Below are positions 29,267-37,151 of a stretch of 44,105 nucleotides of DNA, piece after piece. The notes under the pieces were generated by a model, which saw only the letters and a list, made by a program, of their open reading frames with translations, was not told the DNA's origin and did no database searches. Made by a program: the position numbers and the translations under genes. Numbering within the stretch: the stretch's first letter is position 1; the number at the start of each line of letters is the position of its first letter. The DNA is from a virus. The stretch covers positions 1-44,105 of the IMG/VR virus record IMGVR_UViG_3300014501_000008; one strand, written 5' to 3'.

Positions 29267-31437
29267 GTGCCATTGGACTTAGGTTTGGCAGCTTCAGCCC
29301 TCTGAGCTGCCTTCTCAGCCGCTTCTGCGGCCTCTCGGTCATATTTACCCTCGACGTGCTTACCGATGATCGCGCCACCTTCGCGGATCTCAGCGACCTG
29401 TAGAGCGGTATGCGCACGGGTATGGGTATCCTCGGTCTTGGTAAAGGCATCGGTTGCGGTATCAGCCTCAGCACGCTTGTCTCGCAAGTGCTCGACCTGA
29501 AGCTTCGTAGCCTCCTGGTGCAGTGTCTTGGTCAAGCCGTGCTTGATATCCATCTGAGCGGCCTGTAACGCCTGCTGAGACTGCGTGAGCTGCTGGTTTA
29601 GCGACTTGATGATGTTCTTCGCTCTGTCAGACATGCCCTCTGTAGCCTTCTCAAGCTCCTGAGGCATACCGATGACCAGGCGGTCAGCCAACTCCTCGGA
29701 GTAGGCCGTATCTAATCCTCGTAGAACGAGATCTGCGCCTTTCTGGGCTACGACCTCACCCAACGGAGTACCCAAGAGGGTTATCAGTTTCTCGGCCCCC
29801 TCCTGACGCTTGGTGTCGTATCCAGGGCCGGTATCCATGACTACCGCATATTTACCGATGGTGAGGTCGTTCTTCTTAAGGGGAGCCCCGGTCTTATCGT
29901 CAACCGTCTGCTGGTTGATCATGACCATCTCAGGCCGACCATCCTCCTGGATGATCCGCTGCGCTCGCGGGGTATCGTAGTAGTACGGGATCAAATCCAG
30001 AATAATCCGCCCAGTGAAGTCGATCGCTAACGTCTGGTAATCGTAATACTGGTAATGGACATCATCCGCCAGCGCGCGACGTTCCTGTAATGCAACCCCG
30101 GAGATCACCTCACCCTGCTTATCCTGACCCGGATCGTGCGGCATGCCCGCAATGGCGAGGAGCTGCCTCTCTGACTCCTGTGAGGCTTCCGTGAACCCAG
30201 CCTCGACTTGGGCAGGCTCCTGCCTCTCAGGCAGCGGTAATAGCACACCTCCCGGACCCTCTACCGCATTACCGACGAGGACTGGATAAGCCTTCTGATT
30301 CGCATCAGACCACTCAGGATGCCCGTCGATCACCCCCACATAAGCCTTGTACGGGGCTTTGGAGGTGAGAGCCAAGCGTTCGGCCTTGGAACTTTCCCAG
30401 TAGTTCACGAGCCTTGCAGGCTCCATCATGTCCTCGATCATGCCCTTACGGGCAACCTTACCGTTCAGGTCAAGGACATTGCCGGTACAGAGGATGATCG
30501 GGATGTATTCGCCTGGGAGTTCTCGCTTCTCCACGACCTCACGACCGTTCAACCGATACCACTCGAGCTGCTTCTTGTAAGTCTTACGCTCGAAGGGTTT
30601 ACCGTCGGGGCCGGTAATGAATCCATGCGCTTCAGGGTCTGTAAGAGCCTGCTTGAGCACTCCAGGCGCAAAGTCAGAGGCGAACTTCGTCGTCCCGTCC
30701 ACCATCTTGAACAAGCGTTCAGGCTTTTCGATGATGCGGTAGTACTCGGCTAGCCTTATTTCGTCCTTAGACTCCCACTCAAGGTCACCCTCACCCATGC
30801 CTGAGTCGTTGAACGCGGCGTTATCGGCGTTTGGATACTCTTGGCGGTACCGGACTCGCTTCATCTTCTCCGAGATGACGTATTTCTTGGAATCCGAGCC
30901 GTCAGGCAGTATGGATCCCGGATCCTTGTACACCGTGAAGCTGTTACGGATAGGGTAGATGGTGAGCTGCTGATCGAAGGAATCAGCACTCACATACTCA
31001 CCCACTACGCGCCAGTACCCCCAGCCGATGTGAAGGGCAGAAGCGCCTCCGGTGTCATACGCCACAGAGGCTTTGGAGCGGTTCTCAATCTCACGGGTGA
31101 GACCATTGACCAGTGCAGCCTTCTCCACGTCCGCCCCGTCTCCTACCGGGTGACATTTGATGCGTGGGCGCTGCTGCTTCATGCCGTTCTCGATGCGCTT
31201 CACGAGCATCGCGGTATGGTTCACCGTGATCGATAGCCGTCCATCGACCCCACGATCCCTATACAGGTCCTGCGGCCACTGACCCTCCCCTCCTTGCAGG
31301 AAGTTCAGTGCCTGAATCCCTCTTGAGCGGTTATCGCTCTCCGCATCGATGCACTGACGCAGGAACTCTTTGACTTCGGTGAAGATCTCCTTCTTGGTGA
31401 CGGCATCGACATCATCGAAGCCACTGGCAGTTCTCAG
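29257..31437 (-). CDS. Portal protein, P22 gp1-like, CTG start proposed
   Basis: The first conventional start (GTG 31224) would remove about 70 conserved residues. The same frame is open upstream with EVKEFLRQCIDAESDNRS, FLQGGEGQWPQDLYRDRG, GRLSITVNH, exactly what precedes the QQRPRIKCHPVG motif in P22-like portals. It reaches a CTG at 31435-31437 overlapping the terminase stop as CTGA. That gives 726 residues, against 725 for P22 gp1. Later regions include the wing and stem segments and a helical C-terminal barrel (SLNQQLTQSQQALQAAQMDI). It forms the dodecameric DNA gate. The start codon is inferred. Confidence 0.85.
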   Translation of the reverse strand: MRTASGFDDVDAVTKKEIFTEVKEFLRQCIDAESDNRSRGIQALNFLQGGEGQWPQDLYRDRGVDGRLSITVNHTAMLVKRIENGMKQQRPRIKCHPVGDGADVEKAALVNGLTREIENRSKASVAYDTGGASALHIGWGYWRVVGEYVSADSFDQQLTIYPIRNSFTVYKDPGSILPDGSDSKKYVISEKMKRVRYRQEYPNADNAAFNDSGMGEGDLEWESKDEIRLAEYYRIIEKPERLFKMVDGTTKFASDFAPGVLKQALTDPEAHGFITGPDGKPFERKTYKKQLEWYRLNGREVVEKRELPGEYIPIILCTGNVLDLNGKVARKGMIEDMMEPARLVNYWESSKAERLALTSKAPYKAYVGVIDGHPEWSDANQKAYPVLVGNAVEGPGGVLLPLPERQEPAQVEAGFTEASQESERQLLAIAGMPHDPGQDKQGEVISGVALQERRALADDVHYQYYDYQTLAIDFTGRIILDLIPYYYDTPRAQRIIQEDGRPEMVMINQQTVDDKTGAPLKKNDLTIGKYAVVMDTGPGYDTKRQEGAEKLITLLGTPLGEVVAQKGADLVLRGLDTAYSEELADRLVIGMPQELEKATEGMSDRAKNIIKSLNQQLTQSQQALQAAQMDIKHGLTKTLHQEATKLQVEHLRDKRAEADTATDAFTKTEDTHTRAHTALQVAEIREGGAIIGKHVEGKYDREAAEAAEKAAQRAEAAKPKSNGTAK

Positions 31438-32768
31438 AAGCGATAGCCTCGATTGATAGGACGCTGGGGAATGGGGATCACTTCAGGCTTCGTAAGCTCA
31501 GGGAATAGCTCAGACATGCCCCACACGAACGCATCCGCACGGTTTGGGCTCTGATCGCCCATGTAGCCGTAGGTAGTAAATGCGCACAGTTCCTCCTCTA
31601 GTTCCCTGAAATAGCCGTGCAAGCGGACACGGCCGGTTTCCATCAAGCTTGAAATAGGCTCGGCGCGGACAGCCTTTCCCCGACTTGCAATAAGTGATTT
31701 GAAAGGGGTTCGCGGTCGCGCCGAGTGAATCACATTCTTAACCATCGCTCCGCCGAAGTTCGTCTCGGCAACGATGATATTAGCCTGGTGCCTATCGAAA
31801 GCCTGGGTTGCGACCTTTCCCCAAGTCGCAGGACCGGCTTTACAGGTCAGATCCTCCAAGAGATAGCCATTGCCATCCAAACCAAGCCCACAGACGACGA
31901 TACCAATCTCATCGTTATCGACGTTCTCGGTCTCATCGGAACCAGATGGATCAACTGCCACGATGATGCGCAGCATCTCTGGCAAGTCCTGATCGATGAC
32001 TCTCCATTTGTCGATCAGCTCATCGCTAAAGAGCGCGTTCGGAGCCGATTCCCTGAACTCACCTCGTAGGAAGCGATTCTGCAAGCGTCCGGATAACCCC
32101 TGGAGCGTAGAGAGATATTCCGCGCCCAGGTTCATCACATTGTCCTGCGGATTCATCTGCAGACAGGCATAGTTCTCAGGCCGCGCCATCTCGCGACGCG
32201 TCTCCGGGTCCACCTTCAGCTTAAATAGCTTGTAGGTCCAATGCCCCTTGTCCGGAGGGTTTTCGTCATAGTACATCTTGAGCGGCAGCACGCGAGGCGC
32301 CCGACCCTCAATGCCCTGGTAACACAACTGCGCCAAGCGTGTGACGGCAATGTTTCGCGAGTTCCAGGGGATCTGTGAACACTCGTTAAGGTAGATCGTC
32401 GCGTACTCATTGCCGAAGATCTTTTCCGTGCGCTCCTTGTCGTCCAGTCCACCGAACCAGATCTCTGCGCCATTCTCATACGTCGCATACAGTTCGGTTT
32501 TGTTCAGTTCGTATGCCACATCCGGATAGCACAGGCTCATCATCTTCGGAAAGGTATCCATGACAATGGACGCCTTGATATGCCCGTACCTGAATCTCAG
32601 GATGGCATGGCGACTGTTAGGCGACTTCAGCGCACGCACTGCACAGGCCCGTACTAAGAGAAACGTCTTACCGCTTCTTGAACCCCCGAACAGCATGATG
32701 TGCTGCGCCGAGCTCGCAAGTAATCGGTTCGCCTCCTCTTGCTTGGCAGTGAGGCTAAAGCTCGCCAT
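31434..32768 (-). CDS. Terminase large subunit
   Basis: Read from the ATG at 32768 (MASFSLTAKQEE), 444 residues. Walker A is GGSRSGKT at about 28-35; the Walker B/catalytic Glu is in ATIYLNEC at about 129. The RNase H-like nuclease domain shows VAVDPSGS at about 273, AETNFGG, and NRADAFVWG near the C-terminus. It powers headful packaging and cuts the DNA. An ATG at 32801 would extend the N-terminus by 11 residues with a 47-bp overlap into the small-subunit gene; the shorter form begins like relatives. Confidence 0.88.
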   Translation of the reverse strand: MASFSLTAKQEEANRLLASSAQHIMLFGGSRSGKTFLLVRACAVRALKSPNSRHAILRFRYGHIKASIVMDTFPKMMSLCYPDVAYELNKTELYATYENGAEIWFGGLDDKERTEKIFGNEYATIYLNECSQIPWNSRNIAVTRLAQLCYQGIEGRAPRVLPLKMYYDENPPDKGHWTYKLFKLKVDPETRREMARPENYACLQMNPQDNVMNLGAEYLSTLQGLSGRLQNRFLRGEFRESAPNALFSDELIDKWRVIDQDLPEMLRIIVAVDPSGSDETENVDNDEIGIVVCGLGLDGNGYLLEDLTCKAGPATWGKVATQAFDRHQANIIVAETNFGGAMVKNVIHSARPRTPFKSLIASRGKAVRAEPISSLMETGRVRLHGYFRELEEELCAFTTYGYMGDQSPNRADAFVWGMSELFPELTKPEVIPIPQRPINRGYRF

Positions 32769-32991
32769 CCGTACTGGTGATATGGATGGGGCGGTCAGCA
32801 TCCCCTATGTGCGTGTTCTCAGTGGCGGCTAGATCCGGGAGAGTTTTCTTCAAAAGACCCAATCCAGCGGTTACCTGGGATGAGGTCATTTCCACTTTCC
32901 CAAGTACGTGATCCGTAAGCCGCTTCGTGAGCATGCTGGTTCGGATCCGGTCTCGTACCTTTTGTGGTGTCCATGCCCCGCGCTGAGCCAT
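32755..32991 (-). CDS. Terminase small subunit candidate
   Basis: This is a 78-residue protein from an ATG with GGAGA eight bases upstream. TPQKVRDRIRTSMLTKRL, DHVLGKVEMTSSQV and GLLKKTLPDLAATE match the short proteins that precede large terminases in podoviruses and are taken as small subunits. The helical, basic sequence fits DNA recognition at packaging start. Its first 173 bases are also covered, in another frame, by the HNH-like gene. Confidence 0.7.
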   Translation of the reverse strand: MAQRGAWTPQKVRDRIRTSMLTKRLTDHVLGKVEMTSSQVTAGLGLLKKTLPDLAATENTHIGDADRPIHITSTDGEL

Positions 32992-33457
32992 TGAAGTTCT
33001 CCAAAATCCACTGAGCAAATGTGATGAGCTGCTCCGGGCTCGCGTTACTCTTCATGCGATTAGCAAGGTAGCTAATCACTCTAACATTTCCTCTCACATA
33101 ACCTAACGACGAGTCGATGCGATCTACGCTTGCGCTCGTATCACGCTTTGCGCTGTCCAGCACAAATCCGAACACCGGACAAGCGACTGGCACAACGATA
33201 TCGCTAGGCTCTAGGTTAAACTCAAATCCTAGGCGCTTAGCGCGGGCGCGACATTCAAGGAATAGATACCAAGCAAGCTTCTCTCTGCGCTTGCTCTTTC
33301 GGATCTCTCGATAACGCACCGCGTTCTTGGCTACGTGCTGCTTGTTATATGCGGCCACGCAAGGTTTGCATTCGGCGCAATAACCGCTGCTCTTGGTCCG
33401 ATTGCGAGCGAACTGCCCTAGCGGCAGTTCAAGCTTGCATGACCAGCAACGCTTAAT
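32819..33457 (-). CDS. Zinc-ribbon / HNH-like (endonuclease VII-like) protein, ATT start proposed
   Basis: Two parts are visible. Upstream of the first usual start (GTG 33358) the frame is open and encodes KRCWSCKLELPLGQF...GYCAECKPC, the classic zinc-ribbon prefix of this phage family. It begins at an ATT (33455-33457) overlapping the previous stop TAA, after GGGGTGAG. The main domain has CPVFGF then SVDRIDSSLGYVRGNVRVIS and LANRMKSNAS, typical of phage HNH/Endo VII-like proteins. The last ~58 residues run through the terminase small-subunit gene in another frame and look non-native, so the original stop may be lost. Possibly a packaging-associated nuclease or a homing-type enzyme. Confidence 0.62.
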   Translation of the reverse strand: MKRCWSCKLELPLGQFARNRTKSSGYCAECKPCVAAYNKQHVAKNAVRYREIRKSKRREKLAWYLFLECRARAKRLGFEFNLEPSDIVVPVACPVFGFVLDSAKRDTSASVDRIDSSLGYVRGNVRVISYLANRMKSNASPEQLITFAQWILENFNGSARGMDTTKGTRPDPNQHAHEAAYGSRTWESGNDLIPGNRWIGSFEENSPGSSRH

Positions 33458-33842
33458 CTCTCACCCCACAAACGTCCGCTTCACGCACCACGAGATGCAG
33501 CTCGCCATCCATCATGACCTCTTGAAAGTTGTACCCCAAGCCGTCGTAAATGTTCAAGCCTCCCAGCTCCACAATATCACCCTCTTTCACATCGGTCGGC
33601 TGGAAGTGATTGCTTCTCGTCATGGCGCTCTTTTGCCCTTCGGCGTTGAGCTTGTATTTCCAGGGGTTATGACCGTGGCCCACCGCTTTGACGATGCCTC
33701 GTACTGGACGTCCAAAGCGAACGGTTTCGATGCTGTCTGACGGATCGAAGGGCAGGGGCTTGAGGATGATAACGTCGCGAAGCGGCCGGAGCTTCTGGCC
33801 TGGCTCGATAATCGTAACAACTTGAGCTTGCCGTCCACGCAT
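33453..33842 (-). CDS. GroES-like (Cpn10-fold) phage protein
   Basis: This is a 129-residue protein, ATG directly after the TAG of the preceding small gene. RPLRDVIILKPLPFD at the start, a mobile-loop-like middle, VKEGDIVELGG, FQEVMMDGELHLVVREADV and GVRD at the end follow the co-chaperonin layout (R-P-L-x-D-x-[IV]...GD.V...ED[IV]). Phages such as T4 use GroES substitutes to fold coat protein. Whether this one docks on GroEL is unknown; the mobile-loop IVL/GGI motif is not obvious. Confidence 0.6.
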   Translation of the reverse strand: MRGRQAQVVTIIEPGQKLRPLRDVIILKPLPFDPSDSIETVRFGRPVRGIVKAVGHGHNPWKYKLNAEGQKSAMTRSNHFQPTDVKEGDIVELGGLNIYDGLGYNFQEVMMDGELHLVVREADVCGVRD

Positions 33843-33989
33843 CTATTTCTTTTTCTTGCGGCGCTTATATTCGCTGTAGGCGACAGCTGCGCGTTGGGAT
33901 TGCTTGGGGAAGTCTTTCCTTGCTTCGCCTGATCCCATGTACCGGGAAACAAACGAGCTAAGCTTTTCGCCTGCGTGTGGAGATGGCAT
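33843..33989 (-). CDS. 48-residue basic phage protein
   Basis: MPSPHAGEKLSSFVSRYMGS, then EARKDFPKQSQRAAVAYSEY and a KRRKKKK tail. The pattern F(V/I)xRxM...xFPxQxQRxAVxYSxxR is a recurrent small phage motif, also found at the ends of larger virion-morphogenesis proteins. The basic tail suggests nucleic-acid contact. The stop TAG is immediately followed by the ATG of the GroES-like gene. It would be the first gene after the proposed late promoter. Confidence 0.72.
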   Translation of the reverse strand: MPSPHAGEKLSSFVSRYMGSGEARKDFPKQSQRAAVAYSEYKRRKKKK

Positions 33990-34014
33990 AGAGTCAGTTA
34001 TTGCACGTTAGCGG

Positions 34015-34043
34015 AAAATACCCGTTACACGGTTAGGATTCAA
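34015..34043 (-). promoter_or_regulatory. Candidate late promoter just after the Q-like gene
   Basis: Leftward reading gives TTGAAT (34038-34043), a 17-base spacer, and TATTTT (34015-34020). Each hexamer matches the sigma-70 consensus at 4 of 6 positions. The -35 box overlaps the last codons of the Q-like gene, the place of the late promoter in lambda-like phages. A transcript would start about 19 bases before the 48-residue gene. The match is modest; position is the main argument. Confidence 0.45.
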
Positions 34044-34428
34044 CCTCTAGTTCCTCTAGGAATCCTCTGATTCGCCACCGAGCGCGAGTCAGTACAGCTT
34101 TGAAGTTACCAAGCGATCGAATCCCAGTGCATCGTTGCCATAGTGTTTCTTGAGCCGCCCACACCGTGTAATAGGTTTTGACGACTCCCTTATCGATCGC
34201 TCCCAGCCGTGCAATAGCCGCGTCTGTAATGGCAATGGCGTCAGGCATATCTGTGGGTGGTCTTGGACTGCCGGCAAGAATTCCCCCCTCCCCAGCACGC
34301 TCTGTGACGGACCTTGATGGGTATCCAAGCTCTACAGGATCCCGCGCCCACTTGCCCCATATTTCAAGTCTACGATGGATATATCGAATCTCGGGAGACA
34401 TGGAATCGTGGGCTGGACTGCTAAGCAT
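34033..34428 (-). CDS. Q-like antitermination / late regulator
   Basis: This is a 131-residue protein, ATG overlapping the glycosyltransferase stop by 8 bp. RRLEIWGKWARDPVELGYPS near the N-terminus and DAAIARLGAIDKGVVKTYY, TLWQRCTGIRS...FKAVLTRARWRIRG in the C-terminal half match phage antitermination proteins of the Q type, with a sigma-region-4-like HTH. Such proteins let RNA polymerase read through terminators from the late promoter. It is located directly before the packaging genes, as expected. Confidence 0.72.
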   Translation of the reverse strand: MLSSPAHDSMSPEIRYIHRRLEIWGKWARDPVELGYPSRSVTERAGEGGILAGSPRPPTDMPDAIAITDAAIARLGAIDKGVVKTYYTVWAAQETLWQRCTGIRSLGNFKAVLTRARWRIRGFLEELEVES

Positions 34429-35881
34429 GTATCTCCCCGTTCAGCGTTCTTAAGCGTAATTGCGGATACTTTGCAGCGAGAATCCTCGAAGATTCATGAT
34501 AATCAGGCGGAAGTGAGTGATCATGCTGGCTATTGTGGAAAACAGGCACGCGGACGATATTGCAGGCATATCTCTGGCATAGATCGGTTCCATAAGTGTG
34601 CCAGCCGAGCTTAGGGTCAAGCGTAACCTCACGACGCATCAAGAGTGCGAATTCCTCAATGCTATTCGGCGTACCCTCGACCGGATGATCGAACCTCCAT
34701 CCCCTATCAATGGCAAAGCCTGCGTGCTTATCGTCGATTAAGCCCGCAAAGCCGATCACGTCAACCCACTCGGATTCCTCATCCAAGATGGTTTCGATCT
34801 CCTCCCGACAGCCTTGCGGCCACCACGTATCGTGATGGCAGAATAGAATCCAGTCTGTCTTAGCTTGGGCTTTGCCTTGCTCCCACGCATCTGCGGCTGA
34901 GCTTGCGCCCACGACTTTAAGGATAGGCACGTCTACGAACGCAGGAGAAGCCCTCAGATTGGCGTTGTAGACCCCCTCATTGTTGGACGTGACGACGACG
35001 GTAAACGGTCTACGGTGCTTAGGCTTGCGTAGGATGAGGCCAGCGGTGCAGGCGTGAAGGTAACGGTTCTGGAATTGCTGGTATTCGAGACGATTGATCT
35101 TCTGGGTGAGAGCTTCTTCTAGGAAGTTCTTCTCCGGGGCGCGCCGCATATTGTAGTAATTCCACGATTCCGCGCCTGCCCGCTTCTCACTATATTGAAC
35201 AAGCTTCTGGCATTCGTTCACGAGCATTGAGTAGGAAACCCCAACACTATCTAGGCTTTGCTCTGATACTACCGCTTTCCCATTCGTGAACAGATACGAG
35301 CATCGGACTATCTCGAACACCCCCGGATCGTAGAAGTGCATATTCAGCACAACCTTGCTACGGGCGATATAGCTATCGCGCTCCTCCCCGTACACCCCGA
35401 AGAGATGCACGACGTTCAATCCCTTGGCTTTCAGCTCATCGAGGATCTTGCTGCGTCGCTCGTTCAGTGAGCCGTAGAACAGCACATCGATATCCTGCAC
35501 CTCTGCGGGCTTAATCCTCTCAAGCTCCTTCACGTATCCGATGGGTACATGCCGAGCCTCGATCCCGAATAGAGCTTTCATACGCTCGACGTTTTGGCTC
35601 GAATAATCCCACACCTCGTGGGACTTCAGGTTCTTGATGTAATTCTCAGTGAAGCACGGGGATGCTCCGACCTGTTCTGAGTTGTAGACGATGCAGTTGG
35701 AGGGTAGGTTTTCGGCTAGATGACCTCCGATCACCACATTATGGCAGCGCTCATGTTGCGCACTCATGGTGACTTCGTGGCCTAGGTGCTGCAGGCCGTA
35801 GAACACGGTCTCTGCGAACTCTGCCAAGCCCAACGCGTGGACATAGCCCTCCGGCCGTACCGTGAGGATATGTAATTTCAT
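34421..35881 (-). CDS. Two-domain glycosyltransferase
   Basis: This is a 486-residue protein, ATG. Residues 1-280 look like a GT-B-type transferase as used by phages (VLFYGSLNERRSKILDEL at 133-150, then SKVVLNMHFYDPGVFEIVRC). From about 291 a second GT-A domain begins: PFTVVVTSNN, then ILFCHHDTWWP with the metal-binding HHD at 349-351, and GTDLCQRY and HNSQHDHSLP near the end, resembling the StrF-type family. One polypeptide thus carries two transferase folds. It could modify phage structural proteins or host surface sugars. It precedes the Q gene, so it may be expressed before the late genes. Confidence 0.75.
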   Translation of the reverse strand: MKLHILTVRPEGYVHALGLAEFAETVFYGLQHLGHEVTMSAQHERCHNVVIGGHLAENLPSNCIVYNSEQVGASPCFTENYIKNLKSHEVWDYSSQNVERMKALFGIEARHVPIGYVKELERIKPAEVQDIDVLFYGSLNERRSKILDELKAKGLNVVHLFGVYGEERDSYIARSKVVLNMHFYDPGVFEIVRCSYLFTNGKAVVSEQSLDSVGVSYSMLVNECQKLVQYSEKRAGAESWNYYNMRRAPEKNFLEEALTQKINRLEYQQFQNRYLHACTAGLILRKPKHRRPFTVVVTSNNEGVYNANLRASPAFVDVPILKVVGASSAADAWEQGKAQAKTDWILFCHHDTWWPQGCREEIETILDEESEWVDVIGFAGLIDDKHAGFAIDRGWRFDHPVEGTPNSIEEFALLMRREVTLDPKLGWHTYGTDLCQRYACNIVRVPVFHNSQHDHSLPPDYHESSRILAAKYPQLRLRTLNGEIHA

Positions 35882-35882
35882 C

Positions 35883-36000
35883 TCAGAACGTACATGTGGG
35901 CTTAGCTCCCATAACCCGATTAGCCTGCATTGCTTTCATGGACAACCGCACCACTGACACAGGACGCAATCCTGTCCTAACCACTTGCGCCAGAAACAGA
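35883..36000 (-). other. 118-base gap with a weak short frame
   Basis: Between the Ig-like gene and the glycosyltransferase the leftward strand has a frame from GTG 35984 to TGA 35883 (33 codons, ending GAKPTCTF) with no convincing ribosome binding site. An inverted repeat ACAGGA-TTGCG-TCCTGT also lies here. I see no tRNA or promoter. The frame may be a remnant or spurious. Confidence 0.25.
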
Positions 36001-36330
36001 TTAGGACACAGAAAAAGCCGATGGCGGTTGAGGTACTGGAATCGCAGCAGGCAACGTGAACGTCGCCTCAGTACTCCAAGCACTTGCAGTAGTCGCCGTA
36101 TTAGCCTTTACAGCCGCCGCCAGTGGTACCCCTGTGGGTAGCACTGGCACGAGGAGCGAGAGGGGCTCTGAGGTCGCTGTGGAAGGTACAGTGACACTGT
36201 ACGCATACGTTCCTGCCGCCGTTCCCGCCACTATCCTTGCACCGACCGTATAGCCCGTAATCTCTCCGGCCGCTATCGCAGAGCCGTCTACGTTCTTGGT
36301 GGGATCGGTCCAACTTGCAGTCGTAGGCAT
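36001..36330 (-). CDS. Ig/FN3-like beta-sandwich protein
   Basis: This is a 109-residue protein, ATG, two bases after the preceding stop. ASWTDPTKNVDGSAI...GEITGYTVGAR and later AYSVTVPSTATSEPLSL, SAWSTEATFTL follow the strand pattern of one fibronectin-III or Ig-like domain, the second part ending in a Pro-rich tail. Phage Ig-like proteins decorate capsids or aid binding to host surfaces. Here it is well upstream of the head genes, next to the second Ig-like gene. Confidence 0.62.
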   Translation of the reverse strand: MPTTASWTDPTKNVDGSAIAAGEITGYTVGARIVAGTAAGTYAYSVTVPSTATSEPLSLLVPVLPTGVPLAAAVKANTATTASAWSTEATFTLPAAIPVPQPPSAFSVS

Positions 36331-36332
36331 TT

Positions 36333-37151
36333 TTAGAGCGCCTTCGAGGGTGCGTTAGGCGGAACAGGCGCACCAGTCGCGCGATTAACTGCGGATGAGC
36401 CCATACCCGGTGCTACCGAACTCACAGGTGCTGCTTGAGATGCAGAGGTAACCGTAACCGATGCCGTACCTGTCACCGTAGAGGTCGTGGTAGATGTAGC
36501 CGTCACCGTATCCGTGCCGGACTGGGGAGCGGTGTAGTTGCCATTCACATCGATCGTTCCAGAGACTGCACTCCAAGTGACCCCTGTGGGAGCCGCGGAG
36601 AAGCTCTGAGTAGCACCAGGAGCTAAGGTGACGGTTGCGGGTGTGATGACTTCGCCTGAGGCTGCTCCGCCCGTATTAGAGGCTGTCATGACCGGAGCCG
36701 AAAGAGGAGCCAGAGTCTGACCTGCGACGCTGATCGAAACTGGAAGCGATGTGGCACCTGCGGTGCCTGCGGTGTCGGTGCAGAATGCGCTATAGGCATC
36801 GGATCCTGTGACCGGGGATGAATCCACATAGGTCATACTCGCCGTAAATGGAGTAGGTGCAACATTGGTGAGGACCACCAAGGAGGCAGGGCCTGCGCCT
36901 GTATTCCTCAGAATCGAGAGACTTTGGATCTCTGAGAGCTGATTAGTCGTTCCGTCCGTTCTCGTGGAGGGAAGCGTGATCGTTAACGTGACGGTGCCGA
37001 GTGCGACACCTTGAATAGAAGCCATGTGTGTTTCCTTTACAGTAATTCGGAAGCCAGAAAGAGTGGGAGCGCTCAGGGGCGCTTTGCAATGCTCGTGATG
37101 TCGCAAGTCTCGATAGTCGAAGAAAGTACGGCAACGATCACAGAAAATCAT
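36333..37151 (-). CDS. Ig-like (Big-type) protein with in-frame zinc-finger leader
   Basis: Two starts are plausible. ATG 37025 with AAGGA nine bases before gives 230 residues: a beta domain with FN3-like turns, then residues about 120-200 as an Ig-like fold (APGATQSFSAAPTGVTWSAV, GTIDVNGNYTAPQSGTDTV), and a Pro-rich end. ATG 37151 overlaps the nuclease stop as ATGA and adds 42 residues with CDRC...HHEHC, a small zinc-finger motif. The two are in frame without a stop. The cell could make both forms, or a stop between two genes has been lost. Confidence 0.65.
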   Translation of the reverse strand: MIFCDRCRTFFDYRDLRHHEHCKAPLSAPTLSGFRITVKETHMASIQGVALGTVTLTITLPSTRTDGTTNQLSEIQSLSILRNTGAGPASLVVLTNVAPTPFTASMTYVDSSPVTGSDAYSAFCTDTAGTAGATSLPVSISVAGQTLAPLSAPVMTASNTGGAASGEVITPATVTLAPGATQSFSAAPTGVTWSAVSGTIDVNGNYTAPQSGTDTVTATSTTTSTVTGTASVTVTSASQAAPVSSVAPGMGSSAVNRATGAPVPPNAPSKAL

